From an uncultured Bacteroidales bacterium (GTDB lineage: Bacteria > Bacteroidota > Bacteroidia > Bacteroidales > UBA932): DNA of 64,000 nucleotides. The position numbers and the translations under genes are program-made. Below are positions 16,231 through 25,403 of the stretch, one piece after another (position 1 is the first letter of the stretch; each line of letters opens with the position of its first letter). Location of the stretch: contig CASEBV010000012.1 of assembly GCA_949286415.1 (NCBI GenBank), positions 62,001 through 126,000 on the forward strand. The letters are read 5' to 3'. The notes beneath the pieces are model-generated. The model was given only the letters and a program-made list of their open reading frames with translations. It had not been told where the DNA came from and made no database searches.

Positions 16231-16265
16231 AAAAAAAAGACCCGTTCTGAAATGAAACGGGTCTT
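16231..16265 (-). terminator. Rho-independent terminator after tRNA-Ser
   Basis: On the minus strand, arms AAGACCCGTT and AACGGGTCTT with a 9-base loop are followed by a run of T, just downstream of the tRNA. Confidence 0.9.
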
Positions 16266-16273
16266 CTGATGCG

Positions 16274-16361
16274 CGGAGAGATCGGGATTCGAACCCGAGA
16301 TACGATTTTGTCGTATACACGCTTTCCAGGCGTGCCTCTTAAGCCACTCGAGCATCTCTCC
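16274..16361 (-). tRNA. tRNA-Ser (anticodon GGA)
   Basis: An 88-base class II tRNA on the minus strand. The acceptor GGAGAGA pairs with TCTCTCC with discriminator G. The anticodon stem CACGC/GCGTG holds loop CTGGAAA (anticodon GGA). A long variable arm (TACGAC/GTCGTA-like) and the T arm with GTTCGAATC follow. No CCA is encoded. Confidence 0.97.
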
Positions 16362-16386
16362 AATGACATTTGTCCTGAAACGGGTG

Positions 16387-16394
16387 CAAATATA
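16387..16394 (-). promoter_or_regulatory. Promoter -7 element (TATATTTG) of tRNA-Ser
   Basis: A perfect minus-strand TAnnTTTG match 26 bases before the tRNA 5' end. Confidence 0.65.
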
Positions 16395-16532
16395 GGGATT
16401 ATTTTTCGTATTAGGAAAAATTTTAAATTGTCGCATGATTGAGTCGGATGCTTGTCCGGGAAATGGACAGTAGTTCCTGAACGGGGCGGTGTACGGGAAA
16501 TGGTCTGTGCTGCTGAGGTCCGGTATCTGAAA

Positions 16533-16561
16533 GAAAAGGAGGACGACAGATGTCATCCTCC
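16533..16561 (-). terminator. Rho-independent terminator of the META lipoprotein gene
   Basis: On the minus strand, arms GGAGGATGACA and TGTCGTCCTCC (one mismatch) are followed by TTTTCTT, 46 bases after the gene's stop. Confidence 0.75.
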
Positions 16562-16606
16562 CTTAAATCTTTTTTTTGAAAGTTGCAATCTTTTGAAAGC
16601 TGCAAT

Positions 16607-17140
16607 TTATTCTGCCGGAACAACTGCGGTCGGGTCAGTTGCAACTGCTGTTGAATCTGCAGCTACGGCTGTTGTGTCAGCTTCAGTCGCGCATTCTGCT
16701 GCAGGCTCGGCTGCTTCAACTCTTCTTGTGAGTTCCATGGCCACATTTCCTTCTGCGTCACAAATCTGAAGGACATCAGTGCTGACAGTCTTTACTGTGG
16801 CGGCAGTGTTGAGGGCGTTGAGGACCTTGGCCTCGAGTTCCATGAGTTCCTGCGGACCGGCCATCATTGTTGTGGCTGCCTGGCTGAATGAAAGGCTGTC
16901 GCCTGCAAATGTATATGTGCCGTTCATGATGTTGCATCCGGCATTTCCGTGGAAACGGCCTTCGGCTGTGTTGAATTCAATGAAAGGAGCGGCGGCAGAG
17001 AGGGAATCGCTCAGAACCACCTGTTCTCCGGCGACAGAAGTGATGTCCCATGTGCCGTTGAGCTCAGGCTGGCTGCAGCATGAGGATACGGCAAATATGC
17101 CGGCAGCTGCTGCAAGGACTGCGTAAAAAACTTTTTTCAT
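16607..17140 (-). CDS. META domain lipoprotein
   Basis: The 177-residue protein has a lipoprotein signal with lipobox VSSC and the lipid-accepting Cys at residue 21. A META (HslJ-like) domain follows at ~27-140: LNGTWDITSVAG, then FNTAEGRFHGNAGCNIMNGTYTF. The tail (~145-177) is Ala/Thr/Val-rich low complexity (TAVAADSTAVATDPTAV), probably a flexible region. META proteins are envelope-located and linked to stress or drug tolerance, but the molecular role is unknown. The gene is monocistronic, with its own promoter and terminator. Confidence 0.9.
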   Translation of the reverse strand: MKKVFYAVLAAAAGIFAVSSCCSQPELNGTWDITSVAGEQVVLSDSLSAAAPFIEFNTAEGRFHGNAGCNIMNGTYTFAGDSLSFSQAATTMMAGPQELMELEAKVLNALNTAATVKTVSTDVLQICDAEGNVAMELTRRVEAAEPAAECATEADTTAVAADSTAVATDPTAVVPAE

Positions 17141-17166
17141 GATTATTGTTGTTTTATAGTCAGACG

Positions 17167-17174
17167 CAAATATA
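17167..17174 (-). promoter_or_regulatory. Promoter -7 element (TATATTTG) of the META lipoprotein gene
   Basis: A perfect minus-strand TAnnTTTG match 27 bases before the ATG. Confidence 0.65.
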
Positions 17175-17239
17175 TAATAAAATCCGTATGTGTGAACACA
17201 TTATAAGGAAAAATTTGATTCCGTGGGAAGATAATGAAA

Positions 17240-17276
17240 AGTCCGGGGATTCAATCTCTCGACCCTTCCCCGGACT
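17240..17276. repeat. Orphan hairpin between divergent genes
   Basis: Perfect 9-base arms AGTCCGGGG and CCCCGGACT flank a 19-base loop. On the minus strand the stem is followed by TTTC. No gene ends here on either strand, so a terminator role would require an unseen leftward transcript from 17280-17430. Confidence 0.5.
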
Positions 17277-17435
17277 ATCTTGTTGTCAATCCAATATTTA
17301 TGTTTAACTAAATTTTTCTTTCGGATCCAATATATGCGAACACCATGCCAAAGTGCGTGACAATTTGAATGCATTTTTACATGGCTGCGGCAAAATTTCA
17401 AAACAGATTCGTACCTTTATGGAAAATTTCATGTC

Positions 17436-18131
17436 ATGTTCGGCAAGAATGTTTCGGAAAGGGAGAAGTCTTTGCTGCCGGTTGTTGCCGCTGCAATATA
17501 TGCGGCCGCAGTGCTGCTGTATTTTCTTCCTGTTGATATTCCATATAAGATTTCGGTTCCGACGGTTGTCATTGCCGCAGTGTCTCTGCGCATTCTGCCG
17601 TGGCAGATGAGTTTTGCCCTGATTGCTTCCGCGCTCGGCGACATCAGCGGGGCCGCAGGGAGTTTCATGGGGCAGGTTGAGTTTTTTTCTGTGGCACATC
17701 TGTTCCTGATAATGTTTTTTGTCCACAGGTGGTTTCATGACAGGGCGGCTTTTGCCAGAGCCGGAGGGCATCATCCGGAGACGAAGCCGGCACGGATAAT
17801 TGTGCTTGCCGCAATAGTCCTGGGAATCCTTGTCTTTGCGATGATCAGAATCGTATCTGATGCGCCGGCCGGTATCGTCCGCGGATGCGTGGCCATGTAT
17901 GCGGTAATCATCTGCATGATGCTTTTCTGCGCACTTGTCCAAAGGAGCCGGGTATATGCCGCGGCTGCCTTTCTCTTTGTCTTTTCAGATGCCGTGATAG
18001 GGTGGAATGCCTTTGTCGGGCAGGTGAGGGGAGAGAAATATTTGATAATGCTTCCGTATTATGCCGCCCAGCTCATGTTTTTCCTTAGGGCGGCGCATTT
18101 CAATGTCTGCGGATTTCTAAAAAAGAAATGA
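17436..18131 (+). CDS. YhhN-family membrane protein
   Basis: The 231-residue protein is a bundle of about eight hydrophobic helices. The YhhN pattern is visible: ALIASALGDI with the acidic residue in helix 3, then FFSVAHLFLIMFF, and near the end FLFVFSDAVIGWNAF and YYAAQLMFFL. Animal relatives (TMEM86) are lysoplasmalogenases. Bacterial members are uncharacterised or act on plasmalogen-type lipids, so lipid hydrolysis is only suggested. A near-consensus TACCTTTA lies 17 bases upstream. The gene converges with the MATE gene, 7 bases apart. Confidence 0.8.
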   Translation: MFGKNVSEREKSLLPVVAAAIYAAAVLLYFLPVDIPYKISVPTVVIAAVSLRILPWQMSFALIASALGDISGAAGSFMGQVEFFSVAHLFLIMFFVHRWFHDRAAFARAGGHHPETKPARIIVLAAIVLGILVFAMIRIVSDAPAGIVRGCVAMYAVIICMMLFCALVQRSRVYAAAAFLFVFSDAVIGWNAFVGQVRGEKYLIMLPYYAAQLMFFLRAAHFNVCGFLKKK

Positions 18132-18138
18132 GGCCATT

Positions 18139-19506
18139 TCAGCTGCGGCCGCATGCCCCTTTTTTCAGAATTTTCGGGAATGTCATCATGAATATGATTG
18201 TGCAGCAGACGGCTGCAGTGGCGTCAGCCATACTTTCTGCGGCGAACACACCTTTGACACCCCAGAGGCGGGGGAGAATAAGTGCAAGCGGGATGAGGAG
18301 GATGACTTTTCTCAGAAGGGCGATGAACAGTGATATTTTTGCCTGTCCCAGGGCCACAAAGGTATTCTGGCATGCCCTCTGGAGCCCGAATATTGTCATG
18401 CCTGCCAGAAATACGGGCATCATCTGCCTGACCGTGTCCTTGAGAAGGGCGTCGGAAGTGAACATGGCTGCCACCTGACCCGGAAAAATAATCATGAACA
18501 GCATTACGGCGGCATTGAAGGAGAACATGGTGATGAGGGAGATTCTGAAACATTCGCGGACTCTTGCCGTGTAGCCGTGTCCGTAGTTGTAGCTTATTAT
18601 CGGGACAAATCCCTGGGCAAATCCTGTGATGGGGACACTCCCGAACTGCATTGCGCTCTGGAGAATGGTGAGGGAGCTGACATAGATGTCTCCGAATTGT
18701 TTCAGGCTGCCGTTAAGGACGAAGCCGACAAGGCTTTCAGTTGAGGCCATTATGAACGGCGATATGCCCAGCCCGAGGATGGATAAAGTGATGGCTGGAC
18801 TGAATTTCAGATATTTGCGGGACAGATTGAGAGAAGCCTCCGAAGAAAACAGGAACCGCAGTACCCAGGCGGCGCTGCATGCCTGAGAGATGACTGTCGC
18901 AATTGCCGCCCCTTTCACCCCCATCCCGAAGCCGAAAATAAACAACGCGTCAAGCACAATGTTGAGGGCTGCTCCTATGAGTATGGAGCACATTGCAATG
19001 CCGGGCCGTCCCTGAATGCTGATGAAAGAGTTCAGGCCAGTGGCTGTCTGGACGAAAATGGTGCCGAGCAGATAGATTGAAAGGTATTCGGTGGCATAGC
19101 CGATTGTGTTTTCTGAAGCCCCGGTAAAGAGCAGGAGCGGCTTCATGAAGGCATATGCCGACAGAGAAGTAACAACGGTGAATGACACGAGAAGGATGAA
19201 GCCGTTTCCCAGAATGCGTTCGGCACGTTCCCTGTCTCCCTGCCCGAGGGCAATGGCGGCAAGCGGGGCCCCGCCTCCTCCGACAATTGAAGAAAATGCA
19301 GAGATGAGAATGATGACAGATGTTGTCACTCCCACCCCTGCAAGTGCGTCTGTCCCTATTCCGGGAATATGTCCTATGAAAATCCTGTCAACAATGCTGT
19401 ACAGCAGATTGGCTATCTGTGCGGCAACGGCAGGAAGAGCCATTCTGAATACCAGTGGCAGCATCCTGTCTGTCCCGAGCCGTTCTTCATAAGCATTGCC
19501 GTTCAT
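18139..19506 (-). CDS. MATE family efflux transporter
   Basis: A 455-residue, 12-helix exporter of the MATE superfamily (MepA/DinF-like). The opening LPLVFRMALPAVAAQIANLLYSIVD matches the family's first helix, and the internal two-fold repeat is visible (helices 1-6 and 7-12, second half starting near FSPAITLSILGLGISPF). It exchanges Na+ or H+ for organic cations or drugs; the substrate cannot be read. It is the last gene of a leftward run with the patatin gene (17 bases upstream), U32 and polyprenyl synthase genes. Confidence 0.93.
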   Translation of the reverse strand: MNGNAYEERLGTDRMLPLVFRMALPAVAAQIANLLYSIVDRIFIGHIPGIGTDALAGVGVTTSVIILISAFSSIVGGGGAPLAAIALGQGDRERAERILGNGFILLVSFTVVTSLSAYAFMKPLLLFTGASENTIGYATEYLSIYLLGTIFVQTATGLNSFISIQGRPGIAMCSILIGAALNIVLDALFIFGFGMGVKGAAIATVISQACSAAWVLRFLFSSEASLNLSRKYLKFSPAITLSILGLGISPFIMASTESLVGFVLNGSLKQFGDIYVSSLTILQSAMQFGSVPITGFAQGFVPIISYNYGHGYTARVRECFRISLITMFSFNAAVMLFMIIFPGQVAAMFTSDALLKDTVRQMMPVFLAGMTIFGLQRACQNTFVALGQAKISLFIALLRKVILLIPLALILPRLWGVKGVFAAESMADATAAVCCTIIFMMTFPKILKKGACGRS

Positions 19507-19523
19507 TTCATGCCGCTGTCATG

Positions 19524-20516
19524 TCAGTCCAGAGACTTCTCGTATCTGTCCAGGGCTTCCTTCATCTTTTTCCTTCCGGCATCGGAGATTTCCTCTGCCC
19601 GTGCATAGTCGGATATGGCGCCGAAGTCATCAAATGGCATGTTCACAAGGATGTCCGGAGGGGTGATCTTCAGTGCGAGTCTGGTATTCACATGGTTCAT
19701 GAGGCTGAATGTGCGTCCCAGAACAGAAAAATAATTGTCTTCCTCATTCAGGAGCTCATTCTGTTTCGGGTCCGGTTCCATCGCATGTTTCAGCATCCTG
19801 ATGCCTTCGTCTCTGGCAAGCTTCATTTTGTCTCCGAAAGACAGGCTGTCATTGTGCCGCACGGAGTCAAGGACATTTTTGGTGATTTCTGCGCTGGCTT
19901 TGTCCCGTGCTTCCTTTTCCGCCTCCTGTTCGGCGTCCTCCCGGAGAATCTGCCGCACTTTGTCCACGTCGATATCATTGACATTGATTGCGACCATAAT
20001 GTCTCCGTCTGTCCTTTCCACCCTGTCAAGAGGCATTGTGTTGGCAATGCCTCCGTCAATCAGGGTACGGAAACCGTATTTTACCGGACGGAACAATGAC
20101 GGGATGGAGATGGATGCCCTTATGGCCTTGTACAGATCGCCTTTGTCAAAGACAACTTCTTCTCCGGTGTAGAAATCAGTTGCAATCGCCTTGTATGGAA
20201 TCTCAAGGTCTTCTATGTTGATGTCCGGGACAATGCCTTTCATGGCTTCAATGACCCGGTCCCCGCCAACGAGATGATTCTTGCTGACAGTCAGGTCCAT
20301 GAGCCGGAATACTTTCCAGACCCCGAGCGAGAAAAGCCATTCTTTTATTTCCGGAAGTTTGCCTGCGGCATACATGCCCCCGATAAGGGAGCCTATTGAT
20401 GTTCCGGCTATAGATGTGATATTATAGCCTCTGTCCAGGAGTTCTTCAATTGCCCCTATGTAGGCGAATCCTCTTGGCCCTCCGCTTGAAAGGACTAATG
20501 CTACATTCTTTTTCAT
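19524..20516 (-). CDS. Patatin-like phospholipase
   Basis: The 330-residue lipid acyl hydrolase has the oxyanion loop SSGGPRGFAYIGAIEEL near residue 10, the nucleophile elbow GTSIG (catalytic Ser near 40) and the Asp of the dyad in IDGGIANTMP. The C-terminal third is charged and helical with ties to DUF-type regions of bacterial patatins. ATG at 20516 (MKKNVALVLSSGG) is chosen; the frame stays open 60 codons further upstream, but that part is Arg/Pro-rich and overlaps the U32 gene. No signal peptide is seen, so the enzyme is probably cytoplasmic or membrane-associated. Confidence 0.92.
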   Translation of the reverse strand: MKKNVALVLSSGGPRGFAYIGAIEELLDRGYNITSIAGTSIGSLIGGMYAAGKLPEIKEWLFSLGVWKVFRLMDLTVSKNHLVGGDRVIEAMKGIVPDINIEDLEIPYKAIATDFYTGEEVVFDKGDLYKAIRASISIPSLFRPVKYGFRTLIDGGIANTMPLDRVERTDGDIMVAINVNDIDVDKVRQILREDAEQEAEKEARDKASAEITKNVLDSVRHNDSLSFGDKMKLARDEGIRMLKHAMEPDPKQNELLNEEDNYFSVLGRTFSLMNHVNTRLALKITPPDILVNMPFDDFGAISDYARAEEISDAGRKKMKEALDRYEKSLD

Positions 20517-20535
20517 GGCCGTATGGTATTTTGGT

Positions 20536-21816
20536 TCATTTTTCCTCCGGGGTGCCGGGTCCGCTCCAGATGTAGACTTTGTCGGAGCGGCGCAGTTTTC
20601 CGCCGCATGATTCAAGAAGCTTTGCCGGCACGGGGATTGAGCAGCATGTTCCCTTTTCCGCCTTGTCGGCAGTCTTGAGGTCAACACGGATTTCATCGGC
20701 TGTCATTTCAAGTACTCCTGTAGACGGGCCCATGACCAGAATCCTGTCTCCTGCATGCAGCGGCGCAGATTCAATGAGGATTTCCGCAACGCCTATTTTC
20801 CCGAACCAGTTGGTGATCTTCCCGCAATAGACTTTCCTGCGCGTGGCCTTGCTGCCGTATACCTCGCTCCATTCCCCGAGCCTTGCTCCCATATAGTATC
20901 CGTCCCAGAATCCTCTGTTGAACACTTCTTCCAGTTCTTTCTTGAGGGCGGCCGCCATTTCCCTGGTGTATGTGCCGTCGCATACGGCGTCTGCCGCCCG
21001 GCGGTAACAGGATGCGGTGCGCTTGACATATTCGGCGGACCTGGCCCGGCCCTCAATCTTGAATACGGAGACTCCGGCATCTATTATCTTGTCCATGAAC
21101 TCTATCGTGCACAGGTCTTTCGGTGACATTATGTATTTGTTGTCCACCACAAGCCGGTTGCCGGTCTCAAGGTCGGTGACCTCGTATCCGCGGCGGCATA
21201 TCTGGTAGCATGAGCCGCGGTTGGCTGAAGCCCCGTATTCGTGCAGGCTGAGATAACATTTGCCGGATATGGCCATGCAGAGTGCCCCGTGTGCGAACAT
21301 CTCTATTTCTACAGGCCGACCCGAAGGTCCCATGATGCCTTCCCTGACTATTCCTTCCTTTATTTCCTTTACCTGATGCAGGTTGAGTTCCCTTGCCAGC
21401 ACAATCACGTCCGCAAATTGTGAATAGAACTTCAGCGATTCAAGATTGGAGATGCTCAATTGTGTGGAGATGTGGACCTCAAGCCCGATTTCCCTTGCGT
21501 ACGTTATGGCCGCCATGTCAGATGCGATTACGGCCGTGATGCCTGCGTCCCTGGCTGCATCGAGGGTCCTTCTCATGTCGGCAAGGTCTTCATTGTAGAG
21601 GACTATGTTCAGGGTCAGGTAGGATTTGACACCATGGCTGCGGCAGATGCTGCATACCTCCGCGAGATCCTCAGGCCTGAAATTGTTTGCGGAGTGGGAT
21701 CTCATGTTGAGGTTTCCGATGCCGAAATATACAGAATCGGCACCTCCCTGGATTGCCGCATGGAGGCATTCGAAGTTGCCTGCCGGCGCCATTATTTCAA
21801 GTTCCTTTCTTGTCAT
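20536..21816 (-). CDS. U32 family protein (peptidase-like; probable RNA hydroxylation factor)
   Basis: The 426-residue protein starts with the U32 hallmark ELEIMAPAGNFECLHAAIQGGADSVYFG and carries ALCMAISGKCYLS and GSCYQICRRGYEV, the cysteine-containing core. Members such as RlhA and TrhP insert hydroxyl groups into 23S rRNA or tRNA; others were described as collagenases. The RNA-modification role is more likely for an intracellular protein without a signal peptide. The C-terminal ~90 residues form a beta-barrel-like domain. The first 4 bases overlap the end of the polyprenyl synthase gene. Confidence 0.88.
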   Translation of the reverse strand: MTRKELEIMAPAGNFECLHAAIQGGADSVYFGIGNLNMRSHSANNFRPEDLAEVCSICRSHGVKSYLTLNIVLYNEDLADMRRTLDAARDAGITAVIASDMAAITYAREIGLEVHISTQLSISNLESLKFYSQFADVIVLARELNLHQVKEIKEGIVREGIMGPSGRPVEIEMFAHGALCMAISGKCYLSLHEYGASANRGSCYQICRRGYEVTDLETGNRLVVDNKYIMSPKDLCTIEFMDKIIDAGVSVFKIEGRARSAEYVKRTASCYRRAADAVCDGTYTREMAAALKKELEEVFNRGFWDGYYMGARLGEWSEVYGSKATRRKVYCGKITNWFGKIGVAEILIESAPLHAGDRILVMGPSTGVLEMTADEIRVDLKTADKAEKGTCCSIPVPAKLLESCGGKLRRSDKVYIWSGPGTPEEK

Positions 21817-22829
21817 TTGTTTCTCCCGAGAAGTCTGTCGGCATATCTGTGCAGCATTTCATATCGGACCTTGCCGAGACCTGTCATCCCGACATTTTCC
21901 ATGGCATTGGCATGAAACCGTATGATTTCATATTTTGCATCTTCGTCTACTCCGAGGACTTCAAATATGTCTTTGATTTTATTGACTTTGGCTGTTTTCT
22001 CCGCGTCATTCGACACCGGCATGCCCAAGGCGCGGAGCAGTGCCTGTTTCCCGTGCTCGGGGTCTATGGCTCCGGATTTTTCCATCTCCCCGCTTTTCTC
22101 CAGCGCCCTTGTGAGCAGCCATGTCTTCTTGTTGTTGACAATGTCTCCGCCGATTTTCTTTCCGAACACGGACTGGTCCCCGAATGTGTCAAGATAGTCG
22201 TCGGTTATCTGGAACGCCAGCCCGAGGTCATATCCGAATTTATACAGGTAATCGCATGTCCTGGCATCGGCGCCGGCAATCATGGCACCCATCTTGGCCG
22301 AACAGGCTATGAGCACGGCAGTCTTCAGACCTGTCATTTTCATATACATTTCCATCGGCACTTCGCTTTCGGACTCGAAGTCCATGTCATACTGCTGGCC
22401 TTCACATACCTGGGCGGCGGTGTCGTTGAACAGCTGCAGAATGGCCGGCAACTTGTCAGCCGGGGCTTTCGCAAGCCTGCGATAGCTGTCTATGCACATG
22501 ACATCACCGGAGAGTATGGCGGTATTCCCGTTCCATTTGCTCGCCACGGTCGGCATCCCCCTGCGCATCTCCGCCTTGTCCATGATGTCGTCATGGATGA
22601 GCGTGAATGTGTGGAATACCTCGATTGCCGCAGCCGGCTGCAGGATCTCTTCGCAGAAAGAGTCCTTGAAGAGGGAATATGTCAGGAGACACAGCCTGGG
22701 ACGGATGCGTTTGCCCCCGATGCCGATCATGTATCCGAGAGGATTGTAGAGCCCGGAGGGCTCAGCCTTGAAATCTATGGTCTCAAACAATTCCTTGAGG
22801 GACTCTTCGATCTGAGATTCGCTGATCAT
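21813..22829 (-). CDS. Polyprenyl diphosphate synthase
   Basis: The 338-residue trans-isoprenyl synthase condenses isopentenyl diphosphate with allylic diphosphates. The first aspartate-rich motif reads LIHDDIMDKAEMRRG, and the second is DDYLDTFGD. A GGKRIRP loop is near residue 33. Two small-residue positions before the first motif suggest a medium-length product (geranylgeranyl or farnesyl class), but chain length cannot be fixed. The start at 22829 is the first Met before the domain. It is the first gene of the leftward operon. Confidence 0.93.
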   Translation of the reverse strand: MISESQIEESLKELFETIDFKAEPSGLYNPLGYMIGIGGKRIRPRLCLLTYSLFKDSFCEEILQPAAAIEVFHTFTLIHDDIMDKAEMRRGMPTVASKWNGNTAILSGDVMCIDSYRRLAKAPADKLPAILQLFNDTAAQVCEGQQYDMDFESESEVPMEMYMKMTGLKTAVLIACSAKMGAMIAGADARTCDYLYKFGYDLGLAFQITDDYLDTFGDQSVFGKKIGGDIVNNKKTWLLTRALEKSGEMEKSGAIDPEHGKQALLRALGMPVSNDAEKTAKVNKIKDIFEVLGVDEDAKYEIIRFHANAMENVGMTGLGKVRYEMLHRYADRLLGRNK

Positions 22830-22960
22830 ATCCAGATATGTTTTATTTCGGATGAATTTATTAAGACAAATGTAATAAGAATCTCGCAGAAGAGAGTTTG
22901 ATATTCATTAAAATTTCAGAAAAAATATTCTCTTGAATTTCCTTTGCCCCCGGCTTTGCG

Positions 22961-22968
22961 TATATTTG
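22961..22968 (+). promoter_or_regulatory. Promoter -7 element (TATATTTG) of rsgA
   Basis: A perfect TAnnTTTG match 33 bases before the rsgA ATG. Confidence 0.65.
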
Positions 22969-23001
22969 CAACGGATTATATGAATCCGGCCAATTGCCAA
23001 A

Positions 23002-23949
23002 ATGAAGACTGCAACAATAGTAAAACATACCGGAAGCCATTATCTTCTTGCAGAACTGCCTGACTGGAATCTGTTCCCGGCGGTCCTGCGGGGGAAAATC
23101 CGGCTCAAGGGGAGTCCTGCTACAAATCCGGTGGCTGTCGGGGACAAGGTCCTGTTCGAGTTTGACGGCAAGGAAGGCGAGATGCCTTCCCCCGAACATC
23201 CTGCCGTCATCATCTCGGTGCTTCCGCGGAAGAACTATATGATAAGGAAATCCGCCAATCTGTCAAGGCAGGCACATATCATTGCGGCCAATCTGGACAG
23301 GGCCTTCATTGTCGTCACCATGAATTTCCCGGAAGTCAAGCTCCCTTTTCTGGACCGCCTGCTCGTGACATGTGAGGTATATGGGATTCCGGCCGTGATA
23401 ACGGTCAACAAGACAGACCTCTACAATGAAGATGACCTGGCCCGGCTCAAGGTCTTCCATGAAATATATGAAGGCGCCGGATATGAGGTGCTGGATGTCT
23501 CGGCGCTGACCGGAGAAGGAACGGATACAGTCAGGGAAATGTGCAGGGACAGCGTCTCTCTGTTTTCCGGAGTGTCCGGTGTGGGAAAGTCTTCCCTGAT
23601 CAAGGCTGTGGATCCGACGCTGTCTCCGAGGACAGGTGAAATTTCAGAGGCTCATCTTCAGGGGAAACATACCACAACTTTCTATGAGATGTATCCTTTG
23701 GCATCCGGAGGCTTCATTATTGACACCCCCGGAATCAGGGGCTTCGGGCTCGTTGATTTGTCCAAGGAGGAGATTGCCCTGTATTTCCCGGAAATGAGGA
23801 GAGTTTCCGCCGGATGTCGGTTTGCTCCGTGCACACATACTCATGAGCCGGGATGTGCTGTCAAGGATGCAGTCGCGGCCGGCTCCATAAGCCCCGAAAG
23901 ATATGAGTCCTATCTCGGCATGCTTGATGAAGGGGGAAAATACCGTTGA
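23002..23949 (+). CDS. rsgA: Ribosome small subunit-dependent GTPase A
   Basis: The 315-residue assembly GTPase checks maturation of the 30S subunit. It has an N-terminal OB fold (1-70). The circularly permuted GTPase domain shows G4 NKTD before G1 GVSGVGKSS and G3 DTPGIRGF. A C-terminal zinc domain has C-x6-C-x-H-x5-C pattern (CRFAPCTHTHEPGC). All key residues are present. It heads a rightward run with the second MATE and the MFS genes. Confidence 0.96.
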   Translation: MKTATIVKHTGSHYLLAELPDWNLFPAVLRGKIRLKGSPATNPVAVGDKVLFEFDGKEGEMPSPEHPAVIISVLPRKNYMIRKSANLSRQAHIIAANLDRAFIVVTMNFPEVKLPFLDRLLVTCEVYGIPAVITVNKTDLYNEDDLARLKVFHEIYEGAGYEVLDVSALTGEGTDTVREMCRDSVSLFSGVSGVGKSSLIKAVDPTLSPRTGEISEAHLQGKHTTTFYEMYPLASGGFIIDTPGIRGFGLVDLSKEEIALYFPEMRRVSAGCRFAPCTHTHEPGCAVKDAVAAGSISPERYESYLGMLDEGGKYR

Positions 23950-23954
23950 CGGCA

Positions 23955-25376
23955 ATGGAGAATATTAACAAAAGCATACTCAAGCTGGCTGTGCCCAGCA
24001 TATTGGCGAATGTCACTGTCCCTCTTGTCGGCCTGGTTGACATGGCGGTCGCCGGACATCTCGGCACGGCCGGTACTTTGGAGACGGCGTCTCTCATAGG
24101 GGGGATTGCCGTAGGTGCCATGCTGTTTGACCTGCTGTACTGGAATTTCGGCTTTCTCAGGGCCGGTACCGGGGGACTTGTGGCACAGGCGTACGGCGGC
24201 GGTGACATGGCGCAGGCCGGGAAGATTCTGTCCCGGGCCTTGGGTCTGGCGCTGATGTGCTCCCTGTTTCTGATTGTCGTGCAGGTGTTGTTCGTCAAAG
24301 GTGCATTTCTGGTCGTGGATTGTTCTCCGGAAGTCAGGGAACTGGCTGCAAAGTATTTTTATATACGCATCTGGGCTGCTCCTGCAACCCTGTCCCTCAT
24401 GGCACTAAAAGGCTGGTTCATCGGCATGCAGGATGCCGTCAGCCCGATGGTGACTGATCTTGTGGTGAATATCCTGAATGCCGGGGTGAGCATCATCCTT
24501 GCCCTGGGCCTCAGGACAGGGGGATTGGTATTTGACGGGATAGGGTTCGACGGGATAGCATGGGGAACGGTGGCGGCCCAGTATTCCGGACTTCTGGCGG
24601 CGGTGGTCATCCTGGTTGTCAAATACAGGAAGAAGATTGCAGGCTCATTTGAGGCGGCCGACATGCTGTCTTCATTTGTCGGGAAAGGAGCAAGGGAGTT
24701 CTTTTCCCTCAATCTGGACCTGTTCCTGAGGTCCTTGTGTCTGATATGCATCTATATCGGGTTCACATCAATAGCCGCCTCATACGGGGATCTTGCTCTC
24801 GCTACGGCAGCAATATTGATGAAGCTGATGATGCTGTTTTCGTATTTTACAGACGGCTTTGCGTATGCAGCTGAGGCTTTGGCAGGGAAGAGCATAGGCG
24901 CACATAATCCGGCCCGTCTGATGCTGGCTGTCCGCGGCGTCTTCAACTGGAGCATGATACTCATGGTCATGGCGGTGGTTGTCTACGCGCTGTGCACCAC
25001 GGCTCTTGTCGGCCTGTTGACTGATGATGATGCCGCAGTCACCGATGCTGCAGGGAAATATCTCATCTGGCTTATGGCTATGCCTGTCCTGGGGTGTGCC
25101 GCGTTTGCCTGGGACGGGATTTATATCGGCGCTACTGCGTCAAAGCCTATGCGCAACGCCATGCTGTTGTCTGCAGTATTCTTTTTCCTGTCATATTTTG
25201 CCTGGACGGCTGTGGCAGGGCATGACAGGGATGCATTCTTCGGCGAGTCGGCCATCCACGGCCTTCTTTTCGGATACCTGGTGCATCTGGCAGTCAGAGT
25301 GATATATCTGCAGTCGAGATTCCGAAAAGATGTCCTTCCTCTCGCGGTCCATAATCCGGATGCCGGTCAGGCATGA
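23955..25376 (+). CDS. MATE family efflux transporter (DinF-like)
   Basis: A 473-residue, 12-helix protein whose opening (LKLAVPSILANVTVPLVGLVDMAVAGHLG) and following GAMLFDLLYWNFGFLRAGTGGLVAQA are typical of the DinF/NorM branch. It would export a cationic or oxidised metabolite using an ion gradient; the substrate is unknown. It differs strongly from the MATE protein at 18139-19506, so the two are not a recent duplication. ATG at 23955 is preferred to a TTG at 23946 that overlaps the rsgA stop. Confidence 0.93.
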   Translation: MENINKSILKLAVPSILANVTVPLVGLVDMAVAGHLGTAGTLETASLIGGIAVGAMLFDLLYWNFGFLRAGTGGLVAQAYGGGDMAQAGKILSRALGLALMCSLFLIVVQVLFVKGAFLVVDCSPEVRELAAKYFYIRIWAAPATLSLMALKGWFIGMQDAVSPMVTDLVVNILNAGVSIILALGLRTGGLVFDGIGFDGIAWGTVAAQYSGLLAAVVILVVKYRKKIAGSFEAADMLSSFVGKGAREFFSLNLDLFLRSLCLICIYIGFTSIAASYGDLALATAAILMKLMMLFSYFTDGFAYAAEALAGKSIGAHNPARLMLAVRGVFNWSMILMVMAVVVYALCTTALVGLLTDDDAAVTDAAGKYLIWLMAMPVLGCAAFAWDGIYIGATASKPMRNAMLLSAVFFFLSYFAWTAVAGHDRDAFFGESAIHGLLFGYLVHLAVRVIYLQSRFRKDVLPLAVHNPDAGQA

Positions 25377-25403
25377 GTGCAGGAGGAGAAAAAATTCTAC
25401 AAA

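Noticed and set aside
17304..17942. 212-codon minus-strand frame opposite the YhhN gene
   Set aside because: Cys/His/Arg-rich nonsense composition, antisense to a protein with clear membrane helices and family motifs.
21753..22901. 382-codon plus-strand frame opposite the polyprenyl synthase gene
   Set aside because: Antisense to a clear enzyme gene with intact motifs, no promoter, composition typical of a shadow frame.
23946..23954. TTG start for the second MATE gene overlapping the rsgA stop
   Set aside because: An ATG three codons later fits the family's first helix equally well, and the TTG lacks support; the same reasoning was used at 4111, 9175, 15595, 34068, 47617, 55831 and 59474.
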